A stretch of 64,000 bases of DNA, taken from positions 32,066,508 to 32,130,507 of the forward strand of contig NC_064439.1 in the NCBI RefSeq assembly GCF_023343835.1, written 5' to 3'. The translations under genes were made by a program, and so were the position numbers. Origin of the DNA: Lagopus muta. Taxonomy: Eukaryota; Chordata; Aves; Galliformes; Phasianidae. Position 1 is the first letter of the stretch. Every line of letters begins with the position of its first letter. Below are positions 39,083-50,931 of the stretch, piece after piece. The notes beneath the pieces are model-generated. The model saw only the letters and a program-made list of their open reading frames with translations, was not told the origin of the DNA and ran no database searches.

Positions 39083-42000
39083 GAGGTGGATGTTGGTGGC
39101 ATGGTAGTATAAGCTGAACCTTCCCACTGATATTCTGCCTGTGTTGGCCACGTGACAGATGGCAGCACACTTGCAGTCTGACAAAACAGTGTCTGACATG
39201 GACATGTATATGGAGCAAAGGTGTGACATTTAATTCCTTCACTTGCAAAAGGTTTCACCCATGGACATTCATCTAAAGGAGAGTTTTGGTGAGACAGCAT
39301 GAGCTAGTGGCCCTGAAGGCATCATCATTGCATAGCACAAAACAAGCAGTTGCCTAGATAGGGACTTGAGACAACCTAGTGACTGGCTCCATTGTGGGAG
39401 CGTGATTTCATCCCAGAGATGTCTTCCCGCCAGCCTGCCTACCCAGGGTACATGCAAGTGTGCTTCATTAAAAATACTGAAGAATCAAGTCTCAGTTCAA
39501 ATGAAAACTGAGCTGTAAGTCAGTCATATCTGGCCTGTAGAGTATAAGATCACAGTATGTGGTATGAGTTGACATGGTCCAAAACCACAGTGCTTCTCTG
39601 ACTTTTACATGAACACTAAGAGAACAGTCAAGTCAAAAATTCCACCCCAGCAGGGAGCATTTGCTTTCTCTCAGTCTCATGTGTAGTATGAACGGGCTTA
39701 CAAAAATATGTGTAATTGGAGCCCTGGAAATTCAAACTTCAGTAAATGGCCATTGTCAAAACACAGTAAGTTCATCTTCAGGTCCAATGCCTTAAATGGT
39801 TCTTTTGCGCAGAAAAATATCTTTGTTCAGTAATCACAGTGCAAAAATCTTCCTACAACAATCTTGAATAAGATGAGCTGTCTTGTATGAGATGTTCTGT
39901 CTTGTAATCTTTTTAACACCTTGAGTCCATGAGCTGCTATTTGCTGTCAGCTCCAGAATCCTGCAATATCGTGAGTTCACCCTAGTGTCCAGCACCAAAC
40001 AAGGGATGGGCTTTTCATCCCTGGCATTACAGTGCTGTACCTGAGGACAAAAAGTATAACATCTGTAAGTGTTTTGATAAATCAGCTCCTCCAATGATTA
40101 TTTTTTATTAAAAATCACATGAATTTAAAGCAGTTGTGTAGCATGAAAAATAAATTATCAGAGAAATTGTGAAATATAGAAAAGATTCAGGTCACATGGT
40201 CTGGCAATTTCTTTAAAATTTCACACAAGCTGAGATGACAAACAGATACATGGTACAGTTAGCAAAATCTAGAAGGCAAAATATAGCCCCTGTGTCGCTT
40301 TAATGATGCCTCTGCTTATCACAGCCTATATTTTAGATCAACTTATAAGGTATTTTTCTAAATCATAGAACTCTCTTGAGCTCTATTTGCTAAAGACAAA
40401 CTGGCCTGCAAAGATGCATCAGTCAAGCAAAAGATTAATTCCTGTTGTACCAAGTTGTTGTTTTTGGCACAGAAGTCAATATTTATAAGACAGAAAGCAG
40501 CTGTAGTGTGCAAGTTAGCATAGTGCATAAATCTTTGCAGCAGGTTATAGCAAGATTATGATACTATCCACAGGTAATACGATGGAAGTGCTGCCACAAC
40601 AGAGCTTTCCTAATGGTGGCCATCCATTTACCAGTGTGAGCTGAGCTAATGAGGTCACGTTGAATCACTTTGTGTTGTTTCCCCTTTGGAAGCAATCAGC
40701 CCACATATAAACCAGTCATATATTAGGAGAGGTCATCAGCACAGCAGTTCTGCAAAGAGTGAGCTGTTTGTACAGGACTCCAAGCCAGATTCAGTTTTGC
40801 CTGGAGCAATAGGATGCATGGTTGCTGACAATGAGGCCTGGGATGCAGATTAACCCCCTTATCCCCTCGGAAGCTGTTGAAGGTGAAAAGCTGCTCTCAA
40901 CTTTGCCCACAGTGAGATGCTTCATCCCACTGTCCTCCTCACCCTGACACACAGGCCAGGGGACAGTAGGGAATGACAGAGTTAATTCTCAATTTTCCTT
41001 ATGCTATCTGCCTCCTGCTCTGTGTAGCAAGACCACAGGCAGTGAGGGACTGGGGCTCAGTATCACCTGCAACTCCAGTAGACACAGTTCTGTCTTCATG
41101 GCAGGGGGTCAAAAGATATCCTCGAATAGGCACCATGCTCCCATCTCTTCCACACAATACAGCAGGAGCCATGGGTGTTACCGTGGTGGATATTACCAGC
41201 CACTCTGCTTTCATTTACTGGTGGTGATGACAAGCCATGCACCGCTGCATCCCCCAGGGTTCAGAACACTGCATCTGGAGCACCAAGTATCCAATATCCT
41301 ACAACTCCAAGTGCCTTGTCAAGCCCAGTCTATCCCTGCCCTCAGCTCCCACAGCCTTAATGCAGTAGTTTCTCTTCCTTGTGGCATACAGTGAGATCTA
41401 CAGTGGAGCAGGTAAAGCTAATCTTGTGTGTGTGTGTGAGGTTATAGATTATCACTGCCCTTATCTCCATCAGCCTTTCTCCCATGATTAAATGGAGAAT
41501 ATTGAATTTCTTGTTACAGTATCCTATCCCTAAGACTAGATGTGAATGGAGTTCAGCATGGAAAGGTACCTGGATATTTTGCCTTCCTGAGAAGCTTGCC
41601 ACACCAAATTTCAGTCTTCTGGCACTGCCCATGAGTGCAGATTCTCACCACGCAGTTTCAAGCTTATGGCTTTCTCTCCATCTTACTATTACGTTCATTC
41701 TGACATTCTCATCCTTGCTTGACCAAATTATATGTGGTTTTAGGCGAAGATGTTAGAAATCTAATGTGGAATAGATGCAGATTGAGCCCACATGGGAAGC
41801 AGGAAATACGATAGAAATGTGCAAGTCCATTATATGAATTTATCAGCATGCATTCTACAAGCTTTATAAATTTCTCTAGCACGATCATCTGTTTCATTCC
41901 TGGAAGAGAAAAATCTAACAAATATGAATTTCTTGAAATAGGCGACAGAAAGAGATTGGCTCAGAATAAACAAAATAGTTGAAATTACATTTTCTTGGCA

Positions 42001-42150
42001 AGGTTTGCTTGTGTTGTTCATCAAATAAATGCACATTATGTCTTGCGCTGCTACTCAGCTGTGATCCCATAATGTGTTCCCTGCATCCTGTCAGACATAT
42101 GATCCTTTGTCCCATAATAGACCCAACTATCTCACAACCAGCTGAGCTCA

Positions 42151-42167
42151 GGGTCATCCCAGGGTCA
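42151..42167 (+). promoter_or_regulatory. candidate DR5 retinoic acid response element
   Basis: GGGTCA-TCCCA-GGGTCA is a perfectly repeated half site with a 5-base spacer. GGGTCA fits the RAR/RXR half-site consensus (A/G)G(G/T)TCA at all six positions, in both copies. It lies about 10.7 kb 3' of the HOXA1 stop codon, within range of known Hoxa1-proximal retinoid enhancers. AGTTCA follows at 42189-42194. Function is inferred, but the match is strong. Confidence 0.5.
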
Positions 42168-43541
42168 GGCTGGTTAAAGATGGCTGTCAGTTCACCGCCT
42201 GACTCACAGACACGCTTTAAATCACCTTTATCTCGCTTATGCTGATGCTTTCCAGCAGCTGCCAGAGCAGGAGCTGGAGCACCTCTGTGCAATGTAGGGA
42301 AATACCTTGTAGCATCCCTGAAAATTTCTCTTTGGATCCACCAAGCACAACACAACCAATGTAAAGAAAGTACAGCCCTATGTGTAATGCTGAATGAGGA
42401 TTATTTCAAACATCTTTTTGCAAGGTGGCTGAACAGGAGTGTTCTCATCCATCTTGCAAATGAAAACAGAAACCCAGGAAGTGAAATATCACCTTTCAGA
42501 TCAGAAATATAATACTCAGCCTGAAATTTCCAGCAAAAAGAAGATCTGAATAAGTAGGTCTGATAATCTGGGAAATGCATCACCTGATGTTTTTATTGTG
42601 ATAAATACCTCCCTTCAACTCCCGATGCCATACAACTTCTTAATGTTTGTCACCAGTCTCCAAGGTACAGAAGAAAGACAGGCCTTAATTGTAAATTTAC
42701 ACATGCTTTATTGCCGGTGCAATGGCAGGAACACATTTAACAGGATTGTCATTCCAGTTAATTATGCTGATTCTGACATGCACCTATCACTTCTAAAATT
42801 GATAGTGTCTTTCGACCGGGTAGCAACATCACAATATGCTGTGCCTTTCTCTCTAAGGTTAAGCATGCAAGGGGCCAGGGAATGGCAGGAGAAGGAGTCC
42901 CTGCATACTAAGCAAGTGCTGCAGCTCAGCCTCCTCTTAGCAGAGAAGCAGATAGCTCAGAGCAGCACATGTTCTGCATTTCTGTGCATGCTTCAGCCAC
43001 AGCCCACCTGCCTCAGGCAAAAACAACAATCTCCATTATGCCTAATAGTAAACAACACCATCCCAGACCCTCAGAAACTCAGCCCTGTTCACAACATGTA
43101 ACACCAAGCGTGCAGACAGCTGGTAGCACTTATTAAAGATATTAAAGCAGAAGAAAAGATGGTAGAAAAGGATGCAACTGCTAAAAAAAAAAACAAAACC
43201 TTTGTGTTAAGAAAAAAAATCTATGTTTCCCCTGCAGCAACAGTCTGAGCCTGTGCATCTTGGGATGAAGGAAATGAGGGAACTCTTGAAATCAAAAGCA
43301 AACCACCAGCATCAAATGGGAATAAAACACCATCCTTCCTTTCAGCAGTTACCTTTGCTCAGAGCGAAGCCTAATTTTAAATCCCCACACTGAAAAGGTG
43401 GTTAGAAATCTGGGGAAGTAGTACATCCCCTTTCCTCCCCACACACCCTAGTATAAATTCTGGGGGCCTTCCAGAAGGGAAATGGAGGTACACACTTCTC
43501 ATATTCGCACCTGGCCAACAAGAGTAAGGTTTCAGGTTGTC

Positions 43542-43622
43542 TGAAAGGAGGAAGGGAAGGGGGAAGAGTGAAAGAGAAAGGAAGGGAGGAGGGAAGGAGA
43601 GAAGGGGAATGGAAGGAAAAGG
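43542..43622. repeat. purine-rich (GA) tract
   Basis: About 80 bases made almost only of G and A on the plus strand, with irregular GGAAGG and GAGAAAG units. It is a simple polypurine/polypyrimidine stretch. A minus-strand open frame reads through it as a Pro/Ser/Phe/Leu-rich sequence, which is low complexity and not evidence of a gene. Confidence 0.75.
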
Positions 43623-44417
43623 ATTTTCCCTCTTCTTGCCCCACACTAGCTTTGCCCTTTTGGCCACCCTCATCCTAACATGAATAAAAGCAATAGAAGC
43701 ACTGCTCCAAGTGTGCAGGCTGGAGGATGTAAGCTCATCATGTGCTGCCAAGACTTGGAGCACCAATGACGATCTTAAAGAGCTTATCTTAAAGATGTAG
43801 ATAAACATATGGGAAATGTAAAGATGAACCTTCTTTTTTTTTATTCTTCCCCAAAATTCTTTCAAATACAAGTGTAAGGTGTATGCAGAGAGGAACTCTT
43901 ACCCCTCCTTTCTTCTGCTAAGAACTTATGCAGCTCTTCACTCTTCAAGTGTACCTAGAGTAGTCAGGAGAAGGTATTTTCAGTAGTGACATTCTGGCTC
44001 AGCACACATACTCCTACTCACAACCACAAGGACCTTCACACGTGGCAGCTGAAGGAACGTCTGAGCTTGGGCTGGCAGGGTCGTGGGAGCAGAGCACCAC
44101 ACTTGCTGTGGGACAGACTCACTGCAGGCAGGTGTGTTTCCAAGAAAGGATGCTGACGGGCTTCATTCCTCTCTCCCTCTTCTCTTTGAGATCAGATACC
44201 ATCTACAACACAGATAGTGACTCTGGGGCTGCTTCCACTACTCTTTTTCTGACAAAACACCTCATTGGAATAAGGCACCATGCTACAGAGGACCCTGTAC
44301 AGCTGTGGGGCCAAATGCATGTGCTGCCCTCGAGGAAGGAGCTCCTGTTTTCTCCTCTCAGTAAATGCACACCTGAATGCAGTTAATATTTCTCAGCTTT
44401 TCCATTCATCTGATGTT

Positions 44418-44553
44418 GATTTGGTTTGTGGTTTTTTGTGTTTTTTGGTGGGTTTTTTTTTGTTTTGTTTTTGTTTTTGTTTTTTTTTTTTTTTGTTTTT
44501 TTTTTTGTTTGTTTGTTTGTTTGTTTTTTTGGTGTGTGGGGTTTTTTTTTTTT
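44418..44553. repeat. T/G-rich low-complexity tract
   Basis: About 135 bases of T runs broken by single or double G, ending in TTTG tetranucleotide repeats near 44505-44526. Open frames across it encode only Phe/Val/Cys or Lys/Asn/Thr strings and are artefacts. A similar tract occurs at 50221-50415. Confidence 0.85.
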
Positions 44554-47479
44554 CCCTATGTCTAAGAGGAATTTTATGAAATAAAGATCTAAGGACTGAA
44601 AAATGTATGTGCAGAGGAGGAGGAGTGTGACAACTTTTGCAGCCCTTGTGAAAGGTTGTTTTGCTTCTAGACCAAAGGGGAGGAGGCCTGATCCTGCTCT
44701 TGCTAGATAAGCAGATATCCTGCAGGCAAGCAAAGCTGGCAACAGGCTGAAATCGTGGTGAGAGTTGAAAAGCTTGTTTTTCTCTATGCACAACAAACCA
44801 GAATTGTTGACAGAAAAGCAAAAGAACATCTGCTCATGCTGATCTATGAAAGCTTTCCCCAGCTCCATTAACCTCCCTTCTTTGCTTGTCTCTCTTTCTC
44901 TAGGCTGAAAATTATCATTTAAGATGTTCGAGGCTTTCATTTCTCTATTAATCAAATTAAATCTCCTCAGCCACAGTTAAAACACTCTGAGAGGTGCTTT
45001 GACCAAATATCATTTGCCTTGCAATTAGAACTTATTTTTAATACAACAGGGGGAAATAGAGAAGCAGAGCTTTGCAATCAATAGAACTATAAATTACATG
45101 GAAAAGGAAATGGCAGCATCCTAGTTTTAAACAACAGATTTATTATCAGAGTGGGTAGTATTGTATCAATGGAGTACATAAGTTTTACAGAGAGGGAGAA
45201 GGAAACGTACAGACAGAAATCAATGTTAACATGGGCTCACTGTTACTTTAAATGCTGCATATGAGGTGACTGATTTTCACTTCTTTTAAATCGTAAAATG
45301 TCACACTGAAAAAGTAGTTGCTCAGGGAAAAAAAAATAAAACCTGCAGTATTTTTAGGGCAAAACTATGCCAGTTATAATATGTGAGATCTGCGGAATGA
45401 GGGGTCCCATTTTATGTTCTATGTTCAACCGTGGTTAAGGCTGGTTAGTAAAGAACCCTCTCAACAAGCTCATAGCTAAGGCTGTGCATAAGATTTCCAT
45501 CTAAGCCTTAATGATTTGCACTTCTTTTGATTCACACATACTGGTCAGAGGGACGAAAACTGTTCTTTCTAGTGGTGGAAAACCTTTTAAGTGTTTTACC
45601 TTCCATTTTCACAAGCAGGATCCCCAGAGACAGATCACAACTATAATGCAAAAGAACTGAGGATCTGACCAAATGTTGCGTGTTGGATTTTCATTGCTTC
45701 GGTCTGCAGCCTGCCCTTCTGCCTTCCCAGTGGAAAGCAGAGGATGGATTTTTGCTCGTTGTTCAGCATGGAGCCTAAAGTTACAGCCCGGTTCAGAGCC
45801 CACTGAAATGATCATGACTCTTTCTTTTCAGCCCTGGTGAAAAGAGAGGCAACCTTCATGGTCAACTGTTTCCAAAACACATCACTGTTCTGTGCTCAAA
45901 AAGGTGGTTTCATTGAGGCTATCTGGTTTTCCAGATCCACTTGTCTGCTTTGCAATCGTTAGAGCTCTGAGTCCTAGCAGAATTGTCAGTGTTTTTTATC
46001 TATTTTCCTTGTGAGCCTTACTGTGGCATTCAAAACCCCAGGGTAAGAAACATATAATCTGAAAAGAGAAAAGTTATCTTTACTGATGGATTACTAGGTT
46101 CAGTGGGCCTAATCTTCTGATTTGCAGACCTGAAGCTCAGGTGAGCCAAATCTCCATGGGCAATGGGCCATGGTAGGTCCAACACAAGATCGATGTATGC
46201 ATGGGGCCAGGTACAAGCCTCTGCTGACATTAAATCATTTACTATGGGAGCTGACTTGTAAGAAGCTATGGTAATGTCTCATTAAATTAACCTAAATTCT
46301 GAGGGAGCATACACATTCACATGCATACAGTGGGAGCTGGGATTTACTTTCATCTTTATCCTCTTCCTCTTCTGACCAGCATACAGGTCTTCTCCAGCCC
46401 TTTTTGTGTCATCACTGCCTGGTCTCCTAGCACTGTCAGAAGTGCAAAACTGAAATACATAGAGGAGGAGACTGAATATGTAATGAACTGCAAAGCCCCC
46501 TGGGGTCTTAGTTGCCTGCAATGCCCACCTTCATGACTAAACATATCGTTCATGCTAATGCTGTTTGCTAGAAGGAGTGTTCCTTCAAGATAACGTCTCT
46601 GCACAGTGAAATATGCATGGCTTTTCGATGGCTCAGCTCAAATGGGATCACCTTTCAGTGCCTAGACAGTGCTATTTTTTAAATATTTTTTTCCCCAGCA
46701 CAGCATGAGGAACACAAACTACCCCAATCAATGCACTTTGTTTTATGATCCATCCATCCCCAGAACTATCCAGGAGTCCACTGGTATTACAGTGCAATTG
46801 GGCAGGTATTTCTTCCAAAATAGCCCAGCTTGGTAAAGTCTCTTTCTTTGTTGAAGATTGGAGGGAATATTATACAACTAAGCTAAGAAAATAAATTGAG
46901 GCTTGCATAGCATTTCCAATGGAACTGACATTTTGCACATGAGTTTGTCGACCTGGTGCACCAGTCAAAATTTTAAAAAGGTTTTTTGTTACTAAGGAGT
47001 TTCAACTAAAACTGCATGGAAATCCCTACCCTCATGACTTCCATAACCTTCACCGTTTTACAAAGCCGGAGGGAAACCTGAGCTGCACTCTCTGGCTCTC
47101 ACTTCAACTCTCCGATGTGTCCCCAGATGAAGTCTGTTGCGCACAGCTGTGCCCTGCACCTGAGTGCCCACCGCTAGGCAGCAGTCGGGAGATTCCCGCT
47201 GCCCTGTTCCCCTCTCCAGCCTCATCCTCGTCCCGTCTCTTCTCATTTCCTAACGAACCCGGCCTCCTGTGTTTTCTCTGCTCTTTATTCCATGTCACCG
47301 GAGCTGAGTGACTGCTGAAGATGAGAGGGGATGAGGAGTGTGAAGAGGGAAGCTCCTGCCTTTGGTCTGAGCCTGACTGGGAATGATGAAAACCACATGG
47401 GCTATGAAGAAGTCCAGTCCAACTTTTTGTTTACCGAGCTCCCTAGAAACATCAACATCTGTCACCACGAACCCCCTAA

Positions 47480-47939
47480 AAGGGGCACCCCCTTGCTACA
47501 GGACCCCGGTGGCAGCTCCCATCCCTCTTCCCCTAGTCCGGGCCGGGGCTCCCGGGTGTTGACAGAAAGGGAGGGAGGTTATCCGGGACTGGTGAGAGCT
47601 GTATTAATAGACAAAGCAGATCGGCAGCGATGCCCTCCGCTCAGCGCTGCAGTGCCACTCGGGCGCGGACAGCCGCCGGGGTTCGGCTCAGCTCTCGCAG
47701 CCCCGCACGCTCCCGGTGCAGCCGCCGGGGCCGCCCCGGCCCGGCCCGGCCCAGAGCGGAGCTGAGCGCTCCGGCCCCTCCGCCGTCTCCCCTCAGTTAC
47801 TGTCGCAGTGCACACAACGAATTTTCCTTCTATTAGTCATTTCCCGAAGATCAAAACCGAGGACAGCTGCGAATGCGATCGATCCCTCCAAAACTCCTTA
47901 GCCAAGCATTCCATCAAAGTAGATATTTCCTGGGATTTA

Positions 47940-47971
<32 letters not shown>

Positions 47972-48310
47972 TTTTTTTAATAATCGATAGCTTATTACTG
48001 GGTTTTGACTTGGTTTTCCTCTGGCCGGCTTACAGCCCGGGCTGCAATTACGCAATACCCCTCAGACCTTCGCACAGCCGAGCGGGTGGGACGCAGATAC
48101 CGCCCTCCCCATCGGGGAAGCCGGGCCGGGGTTGGGGTCGTGCTGCTCCCCGCCGCTCCGACACCTCCTACAGCTGTTCCGAGCGGAGCGCACCGTGAGC
48201 CCCTGTGTTTCCCAACCCCCTTCTGCACCGCGTCTTACACCGATGAGAGCGGAGGCGAAAGTTTAGGGCTGCGGCTGGCCTCCTGTCCCCCCCGCTGCTC
48301 CCGTTCTGCT
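47480..48310. other. orphan CpG islands
   Basis: Two dense CpG blocks (about 47480-47800 and 48020-48310) are separated by a T26 run at 47953-47978. No known gene start is here; HOXA1 is transcribed towards this region and its poly(A) signal is about 3.6 kb away. They could be part of the unmethylated HOX domain or mark the promoter of an unannotated non-coding transcript. Confidence 0.5.
47953..47978. repeat. T26 homopolymer
   Basis: An uninterrupted run of 26 T between two CpG-rich blocks. It has no adjacent SINE or LINE body that would explain it as a retroposon tail. Confidence 0.85.
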
Positions 48311-48624
48311 CTCCTTTGGTCTTGTATTTGTTTCGTTTGATTTATGGTTTTTATTATTCATTTACTTATTTATTTTTGGCAACGCGTTGGCTTTGTGTTT
48401 ATAAACCGGACCCACTCAAAAACCGCGAAGCGCCCGTTGTTTTCACCCTAAGAGAGGTCGATCATCATTTGGTCACATTTTCATAAGAATCACCGGTGGC
48501 CATTTCACATCACGAGACAGGAACTTTCAAGAAAAGAAGATCGGAAAGCCAAAAGAATTGTGAAAGTAATGGCTGAAACATTTTCCATGTGGAACAAATG
48601 CTTCGAATATGGCACTGCCCCATT

Positions 48625-48677
48625 AAAAAAGAAAAAAAGAAAAAAAAGAAAAAAAAAAGAAAAAAAAGAAAAAAAAG

Positions 48678-48709
<32 letters not shown>

Positions 48710-48734
48710 AAAAAAAAAAAAAAGAAGAAAAAAA
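48625..48734. repeat. A-rich tract with spaced G
   Basis: About 110 bases of A runs interrupted by G every 7-9 bases on the left side and by GAAG further right. It is a pure polypurine stretch in the HOXA1 3' domain. Open frames across it are poly-Lys or poly-Phe artefacts. Confidence 0.85.
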
Positions 48735-48834
48735 TGGCGCAGAAGCTTTTCTTCCGGGCCGATTTCTGCTCGTATTACTAAAATACGTCATTTTTTTGGT
48801 GGTTGCATGGTAAATGGGGCTCCTCACATGATTA

Positions 48835-48894
48835 GAATCAACAGTTTGGCCCCGAGTTCTTCGGAACTTTCTTCCTAGAGGCTCCTGTTGATTC
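48835..48894. promoter_or_regulatory. inverted pair of ATTRGAATCAACAG words
   Basis: GAATCAACAG at 48835-48844 occurs in exact reverse complement at 48885-48894. Including flanks, the two copies share ATT-R-GAATCAACAG, 14 bases with one purine difference, about 40 bases apart. The block 48.78-49.00 kb looks like a candidate conserved element. No factor was assigned; GATTC resembles a PBX-like half site only loosely. Confidence 0.35.
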
Positions 48895-49956
48895 CAATGG
48901 TCTTTCTGTTCCTGAAACAGGAGTAACTGTGACCTGTAATATTTTTTGACACATAAACCATAAAAGAATAATGTTAACAGCGCGAGTCGGCCAAATGGTG
49001 TGCCTGGGGGAGAACGGGAATGTTTGGCTTGGAAGGGAGAAAGGGAGGAAGGAGAGGGGAAGAAGAAAGCTATGAAGAAATATTTGTGATCATTTTAGAT
49101 ATTATTTTGCTATTTAATTAAATATTATCCATTTGGTTATTTCTGTGGGGTTTTTTTTGTTCTTTTGGGTTTTTTTCTCCTGTAGTTTAAGGAGCTGGCA
49201 CAGAACTAATCTTCTGGAAGACAAGCAAGGAAGCTAACGAGAGAAATCCTCCGAAAGGATTCAATTCCCCTAATGTGAGCGGGCGGAGGAGCAGCCCCGT
49301 ATCGGCGCACTCCCGGCGCTGCCGCCCAGCATGGAGCCCCCCCGGCAGCTCCGGAGCCGCCTCCGCTCCCGCAAGACTCCCGCAGCGCCCCGGTGCTCGG
49401 GGGGGGCGCTGGGGGAGGTGGGCTGAGGGGCGATGTGCGCGGGGAAACCTGCTCGCCTCTCCGGCCCGAACGTGAGCTCCCGTTAGAGAGGTGCTAACAA
49501 ACCCCCGTTAAGCATGCGGTGATGCAGTGACTAATCTGCGTGATCTCTAGCCTTCGAAGATTTCCTACAATTAGTAGCGACATCCAGCGCGTTTTGCCCA
49601 GATTTCTTCTTCTCATGGCCAGATTTATTATCATTATTATGTATTCCCACCGAGAACGGAGAGGAGGACGAGGCTCCTCCAGCTGACCCTGCCGCTGCCG
49701 GGGAGAAGCTCCCAGCATCTCGCCCTGCCCCGGGACTCCCCGCGTCCCCTGCGGGACGGTTCCCCGCAGCCCGGTGCGTATCTCCGGGACACCGCGGAAC
49801 GACCGAGCAAAAAGGAGAGGGAATTACCGCCGCAGGGGAGACCGAGAGAGGGACGGAGAGAGAGGGATGGCTCTGCGATTGTTGCCTTTAGCGAGGCAGT
49901 GAGATTAACCACTGGGGCTTATTCTAAAGTGACCCATCACTGAATTCATTTCTGCC

Positions 49957-49973
49957 TGAACTTTCGGTGAACC
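49957..49973 (-). promoter_or_regulatory. HOXA1 3' DR5 retinoic acid response element
   Basis: The minus strand reads GGTTCA-CCGAA-AGTTCA, a DR5 identical, as far as I remember it, to the RARE in the mouse and human Hoxa1 3' enhancer (and to that of RARB). RAR/RXR heterodimers binding it mediate the rapid retinoic acid induction of Hoxa1 in the neural plate. It lies about 2.9 kb downstream of the HOXA1 stop codon and 2.0 kb past its poly(A) signal, in the same relative place as in mammals though nearer. The block 49.88-50.17 kb contains further TGAT and MEIS-like words and is the likely enhancer core. A weaker TGACCC-ATCAC-TGAATT pair lies beside it at 49930-49946. Confidence 0.92.
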
Positions 49974-50220
49974 TGAGATTAAAGAGGGGAGAGCAGCTAA
50001 GCAGTTTGTTGTTAGCTGCCTTTTCAACAGCCCTTTCAGACTGAGTAAATATTGATCGCTTTCAATCTGATTGCCCCAGAGGAAAACACCAAAGCATCTC
50101 AATAGCCTCCAAAAGTAAACTTTAAAGGTGAACAGTAGAAATGGCCTTAAGTATGATAGGAGGGTGCTAAACTCCATTTGACATTCGAACGCGGTTTGAG
50201 TTGGGATGGTTGGTGAGGGA

Positions 50221-50415
50221 GATTTTTTTGTGAGTTGGGTTTTTTCTTTTTTTTCTTTTTTTTCTTTTTTTTTTCTTTTTTTTTTTTTTTTTTGGTTGGT
50301 TGGTTGTTGTAATTGTTGTTGTTTTGGGGGGTGTAGGGGTTTTTTTTGTTTGTTTTGGTTTTTTGTGTTTTTTTTTGTGTGTGTGTGTGTGGTTTGTTTG
50401 CTTGTTTGTTTGTTT
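50221..50415. repeat. T/G-rich low-complexity tract
   Basis: About 190 bases of T runs with spaced C or G, then TTGG, TTG and TG repeats (a short GT microsatellite near 50376-50391) and TTTG units at the end. Minus-strand open frames across it are Lys/Asn/Thr-rich artefacts. Confidence 0.85.
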
Positions 50416-50931
50416 CCCAGATATTCAAGAGAGAAAAATAGGGGAAAAATAGGGTGTAAAAACAAAAGGTTCCCCTCATTCCGAAGGACAGCTGATTGTT
50501 CCCTTGGGCCAACTCGTGCTCTGCTCGTTGAGGTATTTCTGTACCAGAAACTCGTTCCTCCTTTCCCCACCGGCAGCACTGAGGTCTTGATCGTATCGAA
50601 ATGATAACAATAAAAATATCGAAATGAGTTAGGGTTGGGAAGGTTGGGGGTGTCAGATTTAAATTGTTCGTGGTTGAGAAAAAAAAAAAATAAGATAAAA
50701 TAAAATGATAAAGCGAAAAAAAAGTTAAAGCATGGGGTTTGGCTCGGAAGGAGAGGAAGCTCTGTTGTCCCAGCTCCGCGCAGACGGACGCACTGCCGTG
50801 TGTCCCGTCCCACATTTAGGCTGTAATTTATGAGCTCTCTTCCCAACGCATTGAGTCAGCATCGGGGGAGCCGGCTCTCAGATCCGGATTCCAGCAATGT
50901 TTAGATCCAGATTTCGATATTGAAATACCCT

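Larger units (their letters stand above)
23767..47000. other. gene-poor flank, HOXA1-proximal block
   Basis: About 23 kb without recognisable coding exons or transposons. The longest open frames (33216-33647 minus, 33683-34165 plus, 42598-43101 plus, 43377-43871 minus) resemble no protein I know and partly consist of low-complexity residues. Blocks that look like candidate conserved non-coding elements are 28.23-28.44, 31.32-31.50, 35.40-36.15, 40.42-40.75, 42.69-42.85 and 44.96-45.30 kb, judged by complexity and homeodomain-type words only. In mammals the corresponding interval carries retinoid- and WNT-responsive Hoxa enhancers and long non-coding RNAs; none could be identified here by sequence. 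Confidence 0.55.

Noticed and set aside
42598-43101. 167-codon plus-strand open frame
   Set aside because: The translation shows no domain or motif; the interest of this region is better explained as a non-coding element.
47331-47765. 144-codon open frame in an orphan CpG island
   Set aside because: The C-terminal half is a Pro/Gly/Ala run typical of GC-rich DNA with few stops; no homology recognised.
49905-50846. 313-codon minus-strand open frame
   Set aside because: Driven by the T/G-rich tract, read as Lys/Asn/Thr strings; it spans the RARE enhancer and a low-complexity repeat.
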